From NCBI GenBank assembly GCA_000310025.1, contig FN649734.1:5665349-5729348 (forward strand): DNA of 64,000 bases, given 5' to 3'. The stretch is from Ectocarpus siliculosus (taxonomy: Eukaryota > Sar > Phaeophyceae > Ectocarpales > Ectocarpaceae). This document shows positions 12,763 to 26,200 of the stretch, in pieces. The notes under the pieces were generated by a model, which was not told where the DNA came from, ran no database searches, and saw only the letters and a program-made list of their open reading frames with translations. The translations under genes and the position numbers were made by a program. Numbering within the stretch: the first letter of the stretch is position 1; each line of letters begins with the position of its first letter.

Positions 12763-15700
12763 TAACAAAAACAATAACAACGGCGACAGGTTTGACAACA
12801 CTGTGGGACAACCAGGTCAGAAAAACAACATCAGGCATGTAAAAAAAAAGAGAGGAAGACACAACGGAACCGAACTAGCGAAAACGATCTTTCTATCACG
12901 ATAGAAACAAGTCCGACGCAAGAAAGCACGCGACAAAAAAATACCCCTCAGCTTGCCGGACAGCATGTCCAACAACTTTAACAACAGTACGTCACAAATA
13001 CGTGCGATGAGATGAAACGATCACTCACGTTGCGAGGCCAGACGCCCGGCCCATTCACCAGTGCAAGAACCAGCACTACGACAACGAGTACGCCGAGAGC
13101 CACGTGCCTGCGGCAGGGAACGGGAATAGTCCAGAGGAAGCAGTGAACAAATCACATGGGCTGTCTGTCCTCTTGCCTTTGTTGTTGGAGGTGGTGTCGT
13201 CGGTGTGGTAGTTTTTTTGTTACTGAGAAGAAGGCAATCGCAATCGCAATGGCATTGGCAATGGTGAAACGACGAAGGTGCCGCTCAGGCATGTCAACAC
13301 TCTCGCACACAAACACCAAAAAGGCCCTATACTTGACAAAAAAAATGCTACAATACTTTCCATCTGAAAAAAACGTGCGTCAGTTTGTGTTGCCCGTGTG
13401 TTGTTGACGATAGACGTCGTTCATATTCTTGTTGGATTCACGCATAGGAGCACTACGTGTTGCACACACAACGCGTTCCTCGTGGTGTGATTCGTTCCTC
13501 GTGGTGTGATTTGGCTCACTCTCTCTCGTGATGTGATTGGCTCACTCTCTCTCGTGATGTGATTGGCTCACTCACAGCTGCTCGGTGACGACGTCCTTGC
13601 CCTTCTCCAGGTATAGCATCTTGCCGCCGCCGGCAGCCCCTATCCCCGCGGCAGCCTTCTTAGCAGCATCTTTCGCGGCCTTCTTTAGCTGCGCCTGGAG
13701 AGCAGCGACACACACACACACCACGGTGTGGGCGGTGACGGCCGTTGTAGCAAATACCATAGGCAAATGGTCTGTTGTGACATTTTAGTCCTCTGTTACG
13801 GGGAAGACGGGTACATGGCTGGCGCACCCTCTTGGCGCCGACAGCAAAATCATGGCGCTGAGTGCTTAGAACAGGACGGGCGGCCGCGATACAATAGGGT
13901 GGGTGAATCGGCCTGACACATTTTATGTACGCAGCCTACACTTAGAGAGGCCACAACTGAGTTTGTTGTTGCTTGTCGTCGTCGTCGTCGTCGTTGTTGT
14001 TTTGAAGTCGTCATGTCTTGTGTCCAGCGTACCACCTCACCTATGTCCTAGGACTACAATATTAATAGGGTGAGTTCGGTGTAGTTGGTAGTGTCGATAG
14101 CAACAGCAGGGGCAGCATCGACAACCTCAATCGACGGCAACACCCGTGACAACACCATCACCAACAAAAACACCAACAAATACAACACCAACACCAACAA
14201 CAACAGCAACAAAAACAACAACAACAACAACAAGAACAGTGACGGCAACAACAACAACAACATAAACATCAACAACAGCAACTGCAACAAGAACAGTGAC
14301 GACAATAAAATACGACGCGTGACGCACCTTGGTGAGGTTCTGCGGCTGTTCCACCTCGTCGGCGACGAGCCAAGAAATGGTGAGAGCAGCAAGCGCCACC
14401 ACGGGAGCGATGACAGACAAGCCCAGCTCGCCCCCCGATGCCGCCAGCTACAGTACACGTGACGTCAAACCATGTGATTCCATGCCATACCATGTGATGT
14501 CGCACACACGTAAAACGGGTAGGGATTGCGGTTAAAGAGCGACATTCTTGAGAGGGAGAACTTCAGGGATTCAAGAGGGACCACTTACGGGAAACCAATT
14601 GAGGGATTGACGGGACTATTTAAAAGAGAAAGCAACGAACAGATGAAAGAGAGACTGGCTGCTTGGGAGGAAGCAATTGAGGGACTGAAGAGGGTAAAGC
14701 CGCTTATCCCGGTCATGAGAGACAGCATGAAAAGCAATAGACGCTACAAGAGAAGGCCGGGTTTTAAAGAGAGTTTTCGCTGACTTGACACGACCCTCTC
14801 TTAAACCGCAGCCGCGACTGGGATACGCACCAATACTGTAGTGTACTGTACTGCTGTTGTTATAAGGGGATGGTGGTGTTGTATTCTTCGTGAACAAGAA
14901 ATTCCAATGTTGCGACAACAGCAGCAGTGCCTCAAGTGGTCACCAGGAGACCATCGACAACCAAAAACAAATATCGAGGGCCAAGCTTCGCGTGACTCAG
15001 AGCCGTGCCAGCCGCAGCAGGTTACGTAGCCAACACAACACTGGGAAAACACGAAAAAAAAACACTACATAGTCCAAGAACAGAAAAGGTGTACCTGTCC
15101 GCGGTAGGCCACCCAGGAGCAAGCCACCACTGCTAGCACCGCAGGAGCCCAGGCCGTCAGTCCCCCGGGGTAGCCCATCATGTCCAGCAACCTTGAGAAG
15201 CACATTGAAGGTGTTGATTTTTGGCGAGCAGCACAGCGACAGAGGGGGGCGTTAGGTGGCACGAGTGCATTGACACACCGAGAAAGGGAGAAGTGCTACT
15301 ATTCGGCGGCGGCGGGGGGGGGGGGAGGGGCACGGAGATTGTTCGGCGAGAGAAAGGCACGTGTGTGGCTTGGGTGGCAGAGAAACAGCAGGGGTGGGAG
15401 TTGAAGGGAGGCAGCAGATGTTCCTACATATGGGTTCATGCCGAAACGCAATTGGCAACATGCGGTCACAAGTGTGGGACAGTACACGGTGATCGCACCG
15501 GTTCCCATGAAAGCTCTTAAGCGAAACCACATGGGGCATGCAAAGATGAAGAGTAGTCTATGCCACACGTTAACGCTGGCGTTCATTGTTCCCCCTCTTT
15601 TCCACTCTATCCACCAAGACAACGCCCATATTGCCTAACCTCTGCCCGCCGCTACAACTACCGTATATGACACAAGATAACACACTCCCTGGACCGATTT

Positions 15701-17743
15701 TCAAAGCTCGATTACTCCACGACGAAGAGGATGCATAAACGAAACGATACGTTTTCGAAAAGCTCTCGACGAGACGGTTCCAACGTCGCCGTTTTCGGCG
15801 CTGTGACTCTTCCTGCTGTTGAGAAATCGAGCTTTGAAAATCGAGGGGGTGTGTTATCTTGTGTCACATTGAAGGTAGGTAGCCTGGCTAGTAGTCGACA
15901 CTGCTTAGGAATCACTGCCTTTCCCTCCGCCTCGCCGCGCTACTGCTGTACTACTGCTATACTACTGCTGTACTTACGATGTCTGCAAGAACCACCACGT
16001 GCCGCTACAGTACAACAGCAGAGCGCCCCTCTTTCGCCTCGGCGACATTTACATACTTACTTGAATCCCTCGGCTATTATTATACCACCTTTACAAGGCA
16101 TACCTGCAACAGGCAGAAAAAACACAAGTATCCCCCCCCCCCCGAGTCAAATACCTACTACCTTCACCAAGCATGTAGATGCGCTTAAGTAGCGGCGTTC
16201 GACTCTCACATCTCGTGGCAGGCCAGGGATCCGACGAAGGTGAAGAACGCCGCAGGAAACACCCCCTTAGACATGCACGCCGGTTGGAGGGGCTCGCCGC
16301 GGGACTTGGTCTGACATGACATGACATGCACGATGACGTTGCAACGTCGCCCGTCATGTACATGGACACGGACAGCCAATGGCCGGCGAATCGACCGGTG
16401 ATATTCAGAGGGACCGGCGCTATTCAATGTACAGAATAACTTGGTAATTTTAGTCTGTGAGATACGATCATGTACAGGGTGTGTTTGGTACGACTATAAT
16501 AGCACTAAATCCTAGGTATACGGTGGTATGCATTGTATGCATCTAAGGTATTTGCAAATAAATAACACATGTTATGAACTAAAGTACGCTGAATCCCCTA
16601 CAAATATCCCTGCCCCCCTCCCGGATTTGGCCCTTGACTAGCTAATCCAGTTTAGGGCAGTGCTTCCAACACTTCATGCTCTCTTTGGTGGACGGTGGGG
16701 GGCCCTGCAGCTGTGGATTGTTTGTCGAGAGGGCTCACGTCGTGCCGCCGTCGCGGCAGAAATCCCGCCCTACTGTACTGCTGATGAAGTTCGTCTCAAA
16801 GTTGGTTCAAGGATGGGAGAAAGATGATGAGGACGAGCTTGTGTTTTTGGATGAAATTGAACTGGTTTGGTGCTGCGACGGCAGGTTGACTTTCTGCCCT
16901 GCTCATCATCGTCTCAGTCACCCGCGGTACATTTTGTTCGTTTTAGCGTTTTGGCGAGTCGTACGATATGTACACTGGTCTACGTGCGTTTGCTGCAGGG
17001 GTTGTACGAGGTAGAACACGGCAGCCACGCAGAAATTACAGGGACTTATATCCTGCCCACTGTAGTTACCGTTTTACTGTGACTACCCCGTCCTACATCA
17101 CAAGGGATACGTAGGAGGTCAGGCTTCGCCGAACGTCAACCAAACTGCCAAGGGTTGTACCACCGGCGTCGTAACATCCATTCCAAGACATTTTCGACCA
17201 GAACAAACTCGCCGTAAACATGACTATTGTAACGAGTTAGTTGTGGCTGAGGTACATTAATGGCTAGCCTAGGTTCTCACAGAACGGAGCGTGGGGTACA
17301 CGTATAGTCAACACGTTGGTGGCGGTGTTTGAATTGTACAAGTAAAATGGTTTGCGCTTGTCGAGGTGCCCATGTTGCAGCAACAAGTTTCCGCAGTCTA
17401 CAGTAGTGTGGTACATATCGACTTTCATGTTTACGTCATCGAATCGGCAACCAGCACCGCCATGTGTGGGCATAGCATGCCAAGACGTCAACAGCCAGGG
17501 TTCTCGCAGGCACTACGCCTCATTGGCCCTTTCACGAAGCACAAGCCAAGTAATGCCGCGGTCGGAAGCAGCACGGTTGCTGTCAAAAGATTGGTGTAGC
17601 AGCAAGTGTCCCACGTCCTACTGCTGTAGATGCTCGAAAAAACTCACCACGAAAGCGCGGTAGATGATGAACAGGGTCACCCCACCAGCAGCGTACATCG
17701 GGAAGTCCGAGTTCAGGAAGTCCGTTTCATTCCTAGCCCCCAT
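12238..17743 (-). CDS. multi-pass membrane protein, unknown function
   Basis: Seven exons: 17743-17648, 16310-16210, 15191-15095, 14447-14328, 13694-13576, about 12628-12595 and 12423-12238, the last ending SAMQASA-stop. The first five junctions are GT/AG with matching phases. The protein begins MGARNETDFLNSDFPMYAA and would be about 250 residues with six hydrophobic segments: GGVTLFIIYRAFV, GVFPAAFFTFVGSLAC, WAPAVLAVVACSWVAY, LSVIAPVVALAALTISWLV, AFPACFMIASGVLAYNSF and FFPAFAAALAATLL. A Lys/Ala-rich soluble loop (QLKKAAKDAAKKAAAG) lies between the fourth and fifth. The sixth exon is least certain: a stronger-looking donor at 12539 breaks the phase, while one at 12594 keeps it. I do not recognise the family. 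The ATG faces COG7 across about 320 bp, suggesting a shared promoter region. Confidence 0.7.
13473..13572. repeat. two short tandem repeats at a splice site
   Basis: Two copies of a 19-bp unit (cgttcctcgtggtgtgatt) are followed by two and a part copies of a 26-bp unit (containing ggctcactctctctcgtga). The array abuts the donor at 13,575 of the membrane-protein gene and repeats part of its donor-like sequence on the minus strand. Confidence 0.75.
14156..14300. repeat. imperfect AAC/ACA microsatellite
   Basis: A long run of interrupted AAC triplets in the intron between exons 5 and 4 of the minus-strand membrane-protein gene. ORFs across it are Asn/Thr-only or Val/Leu-only and are not genes. 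Confidence 0.8.
15668..15866. mobile_element. MITE, family A
   Basis: A 199-bp element with near-perfect terminal inverted repeats: tgacacaagataacacac at the left and its complement gtgtgttatcttgtgtca at the right. Longer imperfect pairing continues inward (ttttcaaagctcgatt against aatcgagctttgaaaa). No coding capacity. It lies in the intron between exons 3 and 2 of the minus-strand membrane-protein gene. Its core is in the opposite orientation to the 19.3 kb copy. Confidence 0.88.
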
Positions 17744-18062
17744 GATGAACGGCACGCCTAACCCCAAGCGACAGAATAGGCCACAGCTGACAGCAGGTAG
17801 CAGGAGGTGTGATGTCATGTAAACCTGTAAACCTGTGGAATGGGGCCCCGCTGTCAGCAGTACCACCTCCCTTCAATATTTCGGAGCGATCCACGCAACC
17901 CCCTAGGCAGCCCGAGGAGCAGCAGTGACACAAGAACAGCGCACTGAACAGCCCACCCCAGTGCGGCAGCGGGCAGCGGGGTGCGTCCGACCGCATATCT
18001 CGCATTGGAAAATCTTCGCGGTTGGGTTGACACCGCAAGGAGAGTTCAAGAGCGCTCGAGAG
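17744..18062. promoter_or_regulatory. shared divergent promoter region
   Basis: 319 bp separate the start codons of the minus-strand membrane protein (17743) and COG7 (18063). Both 5' UTRs and promoters must lie here if these starts are right. There is no clear TATA box; a CCAAT-type pentamer (attgg) occurs near 18,005. A bidirectional promoter is inferred from geometry alone. Confidence 0.5.
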
Positions 18063-21000
18063 ATGGACGAATACAGCGAGTTCGCCAGCGACGACTTCGA
18101 CGTGAAAGGATGGATCAATGCTACGGTAGCTAGTCATCTGCAGCTGCAGCAGCAGGCCGCCGTGGGAACAGGGACCGGTAGCAACGGCTCGCTCTCGGCG
18201 GAGCACGTTCGTCTGTCTTCGTCGAGTGCTCAAAGGTGAGAAAGGTCCGCCTGGTTTGCTTGATGAGTTGCAGCATTGTTCTTAGTCATTGTTCCGGTGC
18301 TGCTGCTGCTGCTGCTGTTGTGGCTACTCTGTCCAAACAGGGTCGCCATTGCCTAGCAGGGCATTGATGTAGGCAGGCAGAATGGTTGTATGTTCTCCGC
18401 GCAATAGCCTATAGTGTGGCTGGAGAGCGTGTCGACTATTCCTCACAATTGCAAGTCGCTTGCATCTAAATACCTCCCACAACAGCTGTAGAAACTGTAG
18501 CTTATCGGATTTTGGACTTTCTCCGCAAATAGTAGTCAATGCATGCGGTTTCGTAGGACAACATGAGCCGAGAGGGCATTGGACGCTGGCGATGACTGAC
18601 TGCTGTTTGAGGGGGAGGGATGCTGTACCCTTGAAAGGAAATCCTTTCTTTCCACCGCCAAGCTTCATCCGCGTCGCGTGCACAAACGGGAGCGCTTGTT
18701 CCGCGTGGGCGAGCAGGAGCAAGAACAAGCACACAGGAACGGAGAAGGCCATTGCGATGAGTGGATAGAGAGGGAGAGGGGATTCGGCAGCCAAGCGGTA
18801 CAGCCAAAGTCGTCCCCAAACCTGGGGATTGTGGTACATGTGTAGTTGATCGTTCGTGAGATTGAAGCACTGCTGTTGCTACGTGGACGTGATGCGCCTG
18901 TCGGCGGGAGTGTGCGCTCAAGACAGACAGGCAGACAGACAGAAAATCCTTATGTATACTTGTGAGACCAAGAACAACGTATGCATACGATACAACAATG
19001 GCCTCCCCTATTTGGTGTGCTTTCCCTGACCTCGTACCACTCTCCCTCCCCTCGTTCCGCCTCTCGACGTCACCCCCACTTTCACACTACTGCAATAGCA
19101 GCAGCCTAGACACGCACCTGTCCACCGTAGCCACCAAGCTGCAGGCGGTGTCCGCGACCATCAACGCGGGGCTCGAGAAGAGCATGGTGGAGATCATGGT
19201 GTCCGTCCCGCGTGTGGTAACCGAGGTGGATCGAGTGGAGGCTGCCATCAAGACCCTCAACGGCGAGCTGATCAACCTGTCGGGCCAGGTGCGCGAGAAA
19301 ACCTCGTAGGGGACGTGACACAAGATACCACACCCCCAGGACAGATTTTCAAAGGTCAATTTTTCCGCAGAGGGGCCGCGCCCGAGAAAGGCAGCGTTGA
19401 AGTCGTCTCATCTATGAGAGCTTTTCGAAAACGTTATCGTTCCATGTGTACGCATGCTCTTCGTCGTGGAGTAATTGGGATTTGAAAATTGGTCCAGGGT
19501 GGTGGTATCTTGTGTCACCGACGGTAGCCCGGCTGCGATATTAGACACACCTGCGGCATTGGTGGTACAGTAGTCTTGACCTTCTACCCCGCAATGTCAG
19601 CGACGTCGTGTCCTTTCTGGATGTGATGTGCATCATACACCATACGGCCCTTGGAACTTATTATACCCCGTGGGTTGTGAAGAGTTGGGCGACAACGGTT
19701 GCCGTTTCTAATCTGTGTAGCTTGCTGTTGGTCCAAGACTTGCTCTGGGTGTTCGTTTTTTTGTGCTTGAATACCGTTTCTGATTGGTAACTGCGACACA
19801 TAACAACGATCGTTGATGCTGATGCTGCTGCTGCTACTACGATGATGATGATGATGTTGCCACCGCCGCTGTTGCTGTTGCTGTTGCTGTTGATGATGGT
19901 GATGATGATGATGTTATTCTTGTATCAGCTGGAATCGATCGACCACGGCGCGAACGCCCACGTGGAGACCCTGGCGAGGCTAGACCTCGTGAAGACCAAC
20001 ATGGGGGACTGCTTGCACACCCTCACCGAAGCTGCTTCTTGGAACGCTTTGGTGCGCGAGGTTAACGCCAGGTACTGCTGCTCTAATTAGTACTGTAGTA
20101 CCGCGGTACTGCCTTAGTGCTATAAGCCGGCCGTCGAACCCTGCTATGATATGCACCCGTCCGTTTCACTCGACGATTGGCGCAGTAAAGAGTTGGTTGT
20201 AGGCTGCAGAGCAACAATCGCTCTTTTTCCGTCTCCGACAGTAAGCGTATTGATATTGATAGGTTTGTGTCTTGCTTGTATAGTCTATAATCGTGCATAG
20301 ATACGCAAGCAGAGTGCTTTTGGGGGTAGGTTCGGCCTGTTCACCTTCCCCGGACCACCTTTTGACATGTGTTTTGGTGCCGGAGGTGAAAATCCCCACC
20401 TCCCCCCTCCCCCCCAAAAAACCCGACGGGCTTGACAAGTTGTTCTCGCGCCTCGCGGTAGGTGCACACGAGACAGGTATTTTTCAGCTTTGAACCATTC
20501 TTATATGGGAGCATGGGTGTGGGCATGGTGCCTTTTTGCCCTTGTGTTGGGGGCTAGACCAGCTCGTCCTTCGTGTTGGCAGCTTCCGCTCTGCCGTAGT
20601 TTGTGCCTTCCTGAGCACATGCTAGTTTCCCATCGATGAGCTCAGGATACAACCTTTTTTAGGGCTTTTTGTGACATCCTCCATCATTCCTTCCAGTGTT
20701 GGGAGTTGTTGCTGACGACAACCACATCAGCAATAAAAAAGAGCAATGGCCATCATTAAGCAGGATATTTGCGACAAGTGTAGAACACCAACACGGTGTA
20801 ACGACAAGAACAAAACGATAAATTTGGCAGTTTCGGCCAAGACGACTTGAAGGGCGTGGCGCAGCGGCTAGAGGCCATGGCCGGTAGCATGGACGTCTTG
20901 AAGGACATGCCGGAAGCTGAGGACCGCGCCGCTACTCTCAGAGACCTGCAGGAGCGGCTGGAGACGCTGCTGAAGCCGAAGCTGCTCGAGGTGAACAAGC

Positions 21001-23144
21001 CGGAAACAAGATTAGGTTCGCGGTGTTGATGTGCTATATAGTAGCGGTGTCAGCTAGCAGCACAGAGAAGGAGAGAGAGAGTTGCCAACAAACTGATAAG
21101 TAGTCAGTCGCGTTTGGAGGAGTGTGGTAGGAGAAGGTGGTTGATGAAGCAGTTTCATAGCAGGGGCGTGGTCAACTCGAATCATAGCTTTACTTTCCCG
21201 CAAACTATATACCCCGTTCCTTGGCAACCAGTACTCTTTCGACGAGATGGGGACCATTCGGATTATCCTAGCTGCCCCTATATTTAACAAGACAGTAGTC
21301 CCTTAGATGCTATATATCGCTGGCGTCTTCTCTGTTTGCCCCTCAAGCCGCTCTCCCCTCCCAACAAGAAACCACCGTTTTGCACACAGCTGTTGTATTT
21401 CTCTCACCAACCGTTTCCTCCTGAATCCCCCCCCGTCTCCAGCACCCTCAACTAGAGCTCACGGCGACTTTCATAAGGTCATCTTCTTCTCTTGGCTTCG
21501 TCTCTACCCCCCCCCCCCCCAACTTTACGAGTACATACCGCCGCTTTGATATTGTCAACATCTATCCCCCTCCCTTGCACGCAGATCGTGAAGAAAGACC
21601 GCATGGGTCCGTTGATGGAGTACGCCGCCATGTACCGCCAGCTGGGCCGTACGGACGTCTTCAGGGCGGAGTACTGCAGCACCAAGGCCGCCGCCGCGCA
21701 CAAGCGCTGGTTCGCGTCGGCAACAAGTTCCGGTTCGGAGGGGGGCACCACGAGCAGCGGGCTGGCTAACTGGCTGCCATCGTTCCTGGAGTACTTGCAG
21801 GTGATAACATCGTAGCCGTGGCGGTGGCGGTGGCGATGGTGATCGTGTGTCTCCATCGATGATATATATTTGCATTGTTTTGGTGGCGTGATGCTGTTTG
21901 AAATTGTGTGTCGCTGTTGGGGCTGTTGGTAATGATGGAGATTAGGTTTTTGTTTTGGGGGTGGGTTTCTATGTTTATGTGGCCGTTATTGTGAGTGTTT
22001 CAGTCTCCACCGTGTTAGTGTCCAAGTTGTCTTGACTGGCTGTGTTAGCTATGTCGAAAGTTTCGTCTGTTCTCCGTCGTAGATGGGGTTCCGCTGTCTC
22101 GGCTCTACCGAACCACACACCCTAAGACCCAGCAGTGAAAATCAGACGTCTCCACCCACCTTCTCAATGTTCACACACCGCATCGCTAATGTGCGACCAA
22201 TCCTTCCCTCTCTATCACCTCCAGACACACGTACCTTCCTTAGGTGCGCTTTTGGTTTGTGCTGGACCTTTTCGGGGATTGGGCACGGGGCGGGAATAGG
22301 TGGTTTGATTTGGTGTCATCGGAGTTGGACGTGCGAGGGAGCGGACGGGTACCATTCGCTTAGCTTCATGTCTTTCCCCCCCCACCCCTCCCTCTCGCTC
22401 GCTCGCTCAGGGATCGTTGATGGACGAGCGCAAGAAGACTTCGGACTTGTTCGGTGGCGATACCTCCCCCGCGGTGCTCTGCCAGCTCGTCGTGGTGGCC
22501 TTCCAGCCCCTCTTGGGATCCTTTCAAGTGAGTCGTGGGTCGGTGGGCGTCGGAAGCATGCACAGACGCGACGCTCGTTGAATGCATGTTTCAGGCACTA
22601 CCCCCGTCAGAGACCGTGTTCCTCGAATGCGTGTGTCTACGTCACCCAACCTTGCTGTTACCACTCCTGCTCTCCAGTTGATCACATGCACCACACACGC
22701 CCCTGTATGGCCCCCTCCTTGTCTCTAGCAACATATTAGAGGTAGCTCTTTGGGCGCCGGCCCAACGGGGAATCTTCCCTGCTGCTCTCCAGTTAATCCT
22801 TGAACACATGTACCTCCTCGCACCTCTCGATTTCACCTCCTACTGCCCATTGCGCCCTTGAACACTTGTACCTGACCTCTCCATGACCACTTCACATCCT
22901 CTAGAAACACCTCGAGGCAGCTCCTTGGACCGAAGCGGTAGCCCTCTTGACGGAGGTGCTGCGGTTCGTGAACCAGGCTGTGGACCTGTTGAGGGGTGCG
23001 AGCGAGAGAGACTTGTTGGCGGTGTTGCTGTCGAGCACGTCGGGGTTCCGGCTCATTCAGGACAGGTGTGTGAAGGGGCGCGTCGTTCAGTGTGCCGCTT
23101 CGTCAGGCTGATGCTTCTGCTCTCATCGTCGCTCGTGTTGTTGT

Positions 23145-23223
<79 letters not shown>

Positions 23224-26200
23224 GATGTTGGTCTTGCTGTTGTAATTTTTGGTGCAAACTGCTGTTGACGTTATGGCGATGTTCATTTGTGGTTCGATTC
23301 GGTTCGCTTATCTCATGAGATGGCGACACTGGCCAGTGCTATCTCGATCGTTGTCCTTGGCTCTTCATGTGATGTTGGTTGATGCTGCGTCCTGGCGTTT
23401 CGCTGCCGTCCATCGTTTACAGACTAGTTAGCTTGCGCTAGGTGTAGTGTAGGGTTCCTGCTGATTTGGTCGCCTTGGTTTGCTCCCTTGTTCGAAAATT
23501 CGCCCATCTCTAACGTGACGTATTCGTCTGCTTTCACTGTGTAGTGTGGTTGGTGATAGTCTATTGATGAAAAAGTGTTCTGCTGTGTCTATGTATGCAT
23601 CTCCTTAAATGTTCTGTTGTGCTCTTTGTACGCACATCTTTCTTAGCTTTGGGGCGCACGAGCGGAGCTTCTTGTCTCTCGAGCTGCAGCCCCTACTGGA
23701 AACCCTAGGGGGCGTTACGAGTGCCGTGGAGAGGGGAGGGACGGCACCGGCGATGACCTTCACCCGGAGGATGGAAGAGGTAGACTACAGCATTAGACTA
23801 GTGCCAATTAGTTTTTGCCATCTGTTGGTGTATGTTGCCCTCGTGTGGCTCGAGGTTTGCGGCAGTACGCGCACGTTAACTCTAACCCCTAACCCCTAAC
23901 ACAACCCTTCCTGCTACGTACGGTAGGAGTAGGCGGTCGATAATTGCCTCGCCATAGTTTCTTTTTGCTTACTTGTACCCTGCAACAATAATGTGCTTGC
24001 CTCTTTTTTGTTTGTTTTCGTTCATCCGCCCGAGAATTTTCGACCAAAATCTCCGACATGTCTTGGGCTGGTCGTGGCACTGCTGTCTACGGGTATCGTC
24101 TTAGCCGTGGCAACTATTCAACTTCCACGTGGACAAGCAAAAGCACGGCGGCAGTACTATCGTGACCAAAGCAGGTGCTGCAGAAAGCCTAGACGCACTT
24201 GAGAACGCACTTTCCACACAACTGCAACACCTTGCTCCTTGACCTCTCTTGTCTTCGTTTCGCCCCCCAGATCTCCGACGTGTCTACGAAGGGCTTTGTG
24301 GTCGTGCAGCAGTCGGCGGGGCGGTGCACCGAGCTGACGGGAGGGTACCAAGGCCGAGACTTGCTGAGGGAGGCGGCGGAAGCTCTCTCGGCTTTCTTGA
24401 AGGTGCTCTCCTCTCCTCTCCCTTCCCCGCTCGTCACCGTTGTTGGTGGCGTTGCTTGACGCCCATGTCGGTTGCAGTGTTTGGTACTTGATCTTTTTGT
24501 GTAAAATCGCCCGCAATATTGCTTGCTTATCGGGAAATGGAGATGCGTCAGCTCTTTTTCTAAGGTGTCATCCGCACCGCAAGCAAATCTTGGTGCGTGT
24601 TCCCCCTTGTGGTGGTTTGTGGTTTTGTGTGCGCCGTTCTGTGGGCGTGTCGACCTTTTCTACCTCTGCCCCTCTTACTGTGCCCAGGGATGATGCTGGG
24701 CAACCCCCCTTACATCCGAGCCTGCGCTTCCCTTTGCTGTCCTAGTCTTGACCGGTTCTTTTCGAGATTTGTTGGTTGCTTGGGTTGCGTGTCGCAGGAA
24801 GCGTGGTGCCGCATTTCACTTTCCGCGTCGTGGCATTTCACCTGACCAGTGCACTTCTCCCCTCCCGCCCCCCATCCTTCCTGCAATCCTTGACCACCGT
24901 GTCATTCACTCTCCCCCACTTTCCTGTAATCCGGGTCTCTTCCAAGCAAGGCCGTAAGGGACGCGGCTCGACAGTCTCGTTCTTTTGGCAACCAACCGGC
25001 GACCGGACGGGGTGAGACGACCAGCCCCGCTTCGCCCGCGGCAGGCCGTTCACAAGGTGTTGGTTTGTTAGCTGTTGCGGAATTGCTGTGTCAAGTAGAT
25101 GTTACTACTTTGTGGACGGTTTTGGGGGATTTTCCGTGACACTTGACCCGGGGGAGCCGTTGGGCTTGCCTACGGTGTAGGGAAAGCTGCGTCGCCTTGA
25201 GGGCGTTCGGAACGGTCGTAGGGAACAAGGAGAATAATAACATTCACTTACGACAACCTCGGGACAACAGCGACAACAAGCACGACACCCAGACGACGAC
25301 GACAATAACAATCACAACTACCGCCGCCAGCATTACAACAGTGTGACTCCGCTTGTGTGTGTTTTGCCACAGGTTCGAATAAGCTGTTACCATGTTGCTT
25401 GACACCGAGCGACCGCGCTACACCGGAGAAACACAGCACTATAGAACGTACATGTAGAAAGAAAAGTAGACCAAGTATCAACTGCATTAGACATCATTGG
25501 TGGTACTGTACAACGTAGAGAGAAAAATAGACCAACTTACTAGACGTTGACCTGTACAGCGACTTCCGCTCTCTCTATCTCTGTGCGTGTTTTCTCCCTC
25601 TACCCCTTGCTCCCTCCCTCCCTATTCTGTCTGTCTGTCTGTTTGTCTCGGTCGCTCTCCTCTTTGGCTGCATGCAGACGAGGTGTTGGGTGTGGCTGCT
25701 GGTGTAGAAGAACAAGAGAACTACTTGGACGGAGGATTAGGAGGAGGAAACGGCGATTTCGACTGGCAGTACTTGCAGGGGGCGCTTGTTTTGCTCGGGG
25801 CTGCCGGTCGATGCCAACGGTGCTTCGCCGGGGTAGAAGAGGTGAGAAAAGGGTACAGCAGTACAGCAGAAAATTGTACGGCGAAAGGGTGCAACAAACG
25901 GCTCCAGCGAAACGGTACATCATGTTGGTACAAAGGCAGAACGACACTGCAATAGGGCACAGCAACACCATACAGCACTAGGGTACAGATAAGTACAGCG
26001 ATACAACGATACAGCGACAGGGGTGCAGCAAAATAGTACGGGAGAATAGTCAGCAACAGAGGTTATTATACGGCATGCCAAACGATAGGGTGGCGAAGAC
26101 AGAACAGTACGATGGATCAGTACAACAGTCTTTTGGGTTGGGGCTGAAGGTTGGCGGCAGAGTGGTACCGTGCAGAAGGCATGGTCGTCGCATGACTTGA

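Noticed and set aside
16676-17014. 112-codon plus-strand Cys-rich ORF
   Set aside because: Lies inside an intron of the minus-strand membrane-protein gene; Cys pattern matches no domain.
22083-22739. 218-codon plus-strand ORF
   Set aside because: Spans a COG7 intron and exon in the wrong frame; the real exon 22411-22527 is read in another frame.
23143-23223. Poly-Leu or poly-Asn coding region
   Set aside because: A GTT microsatellite inside a COG7 intron.
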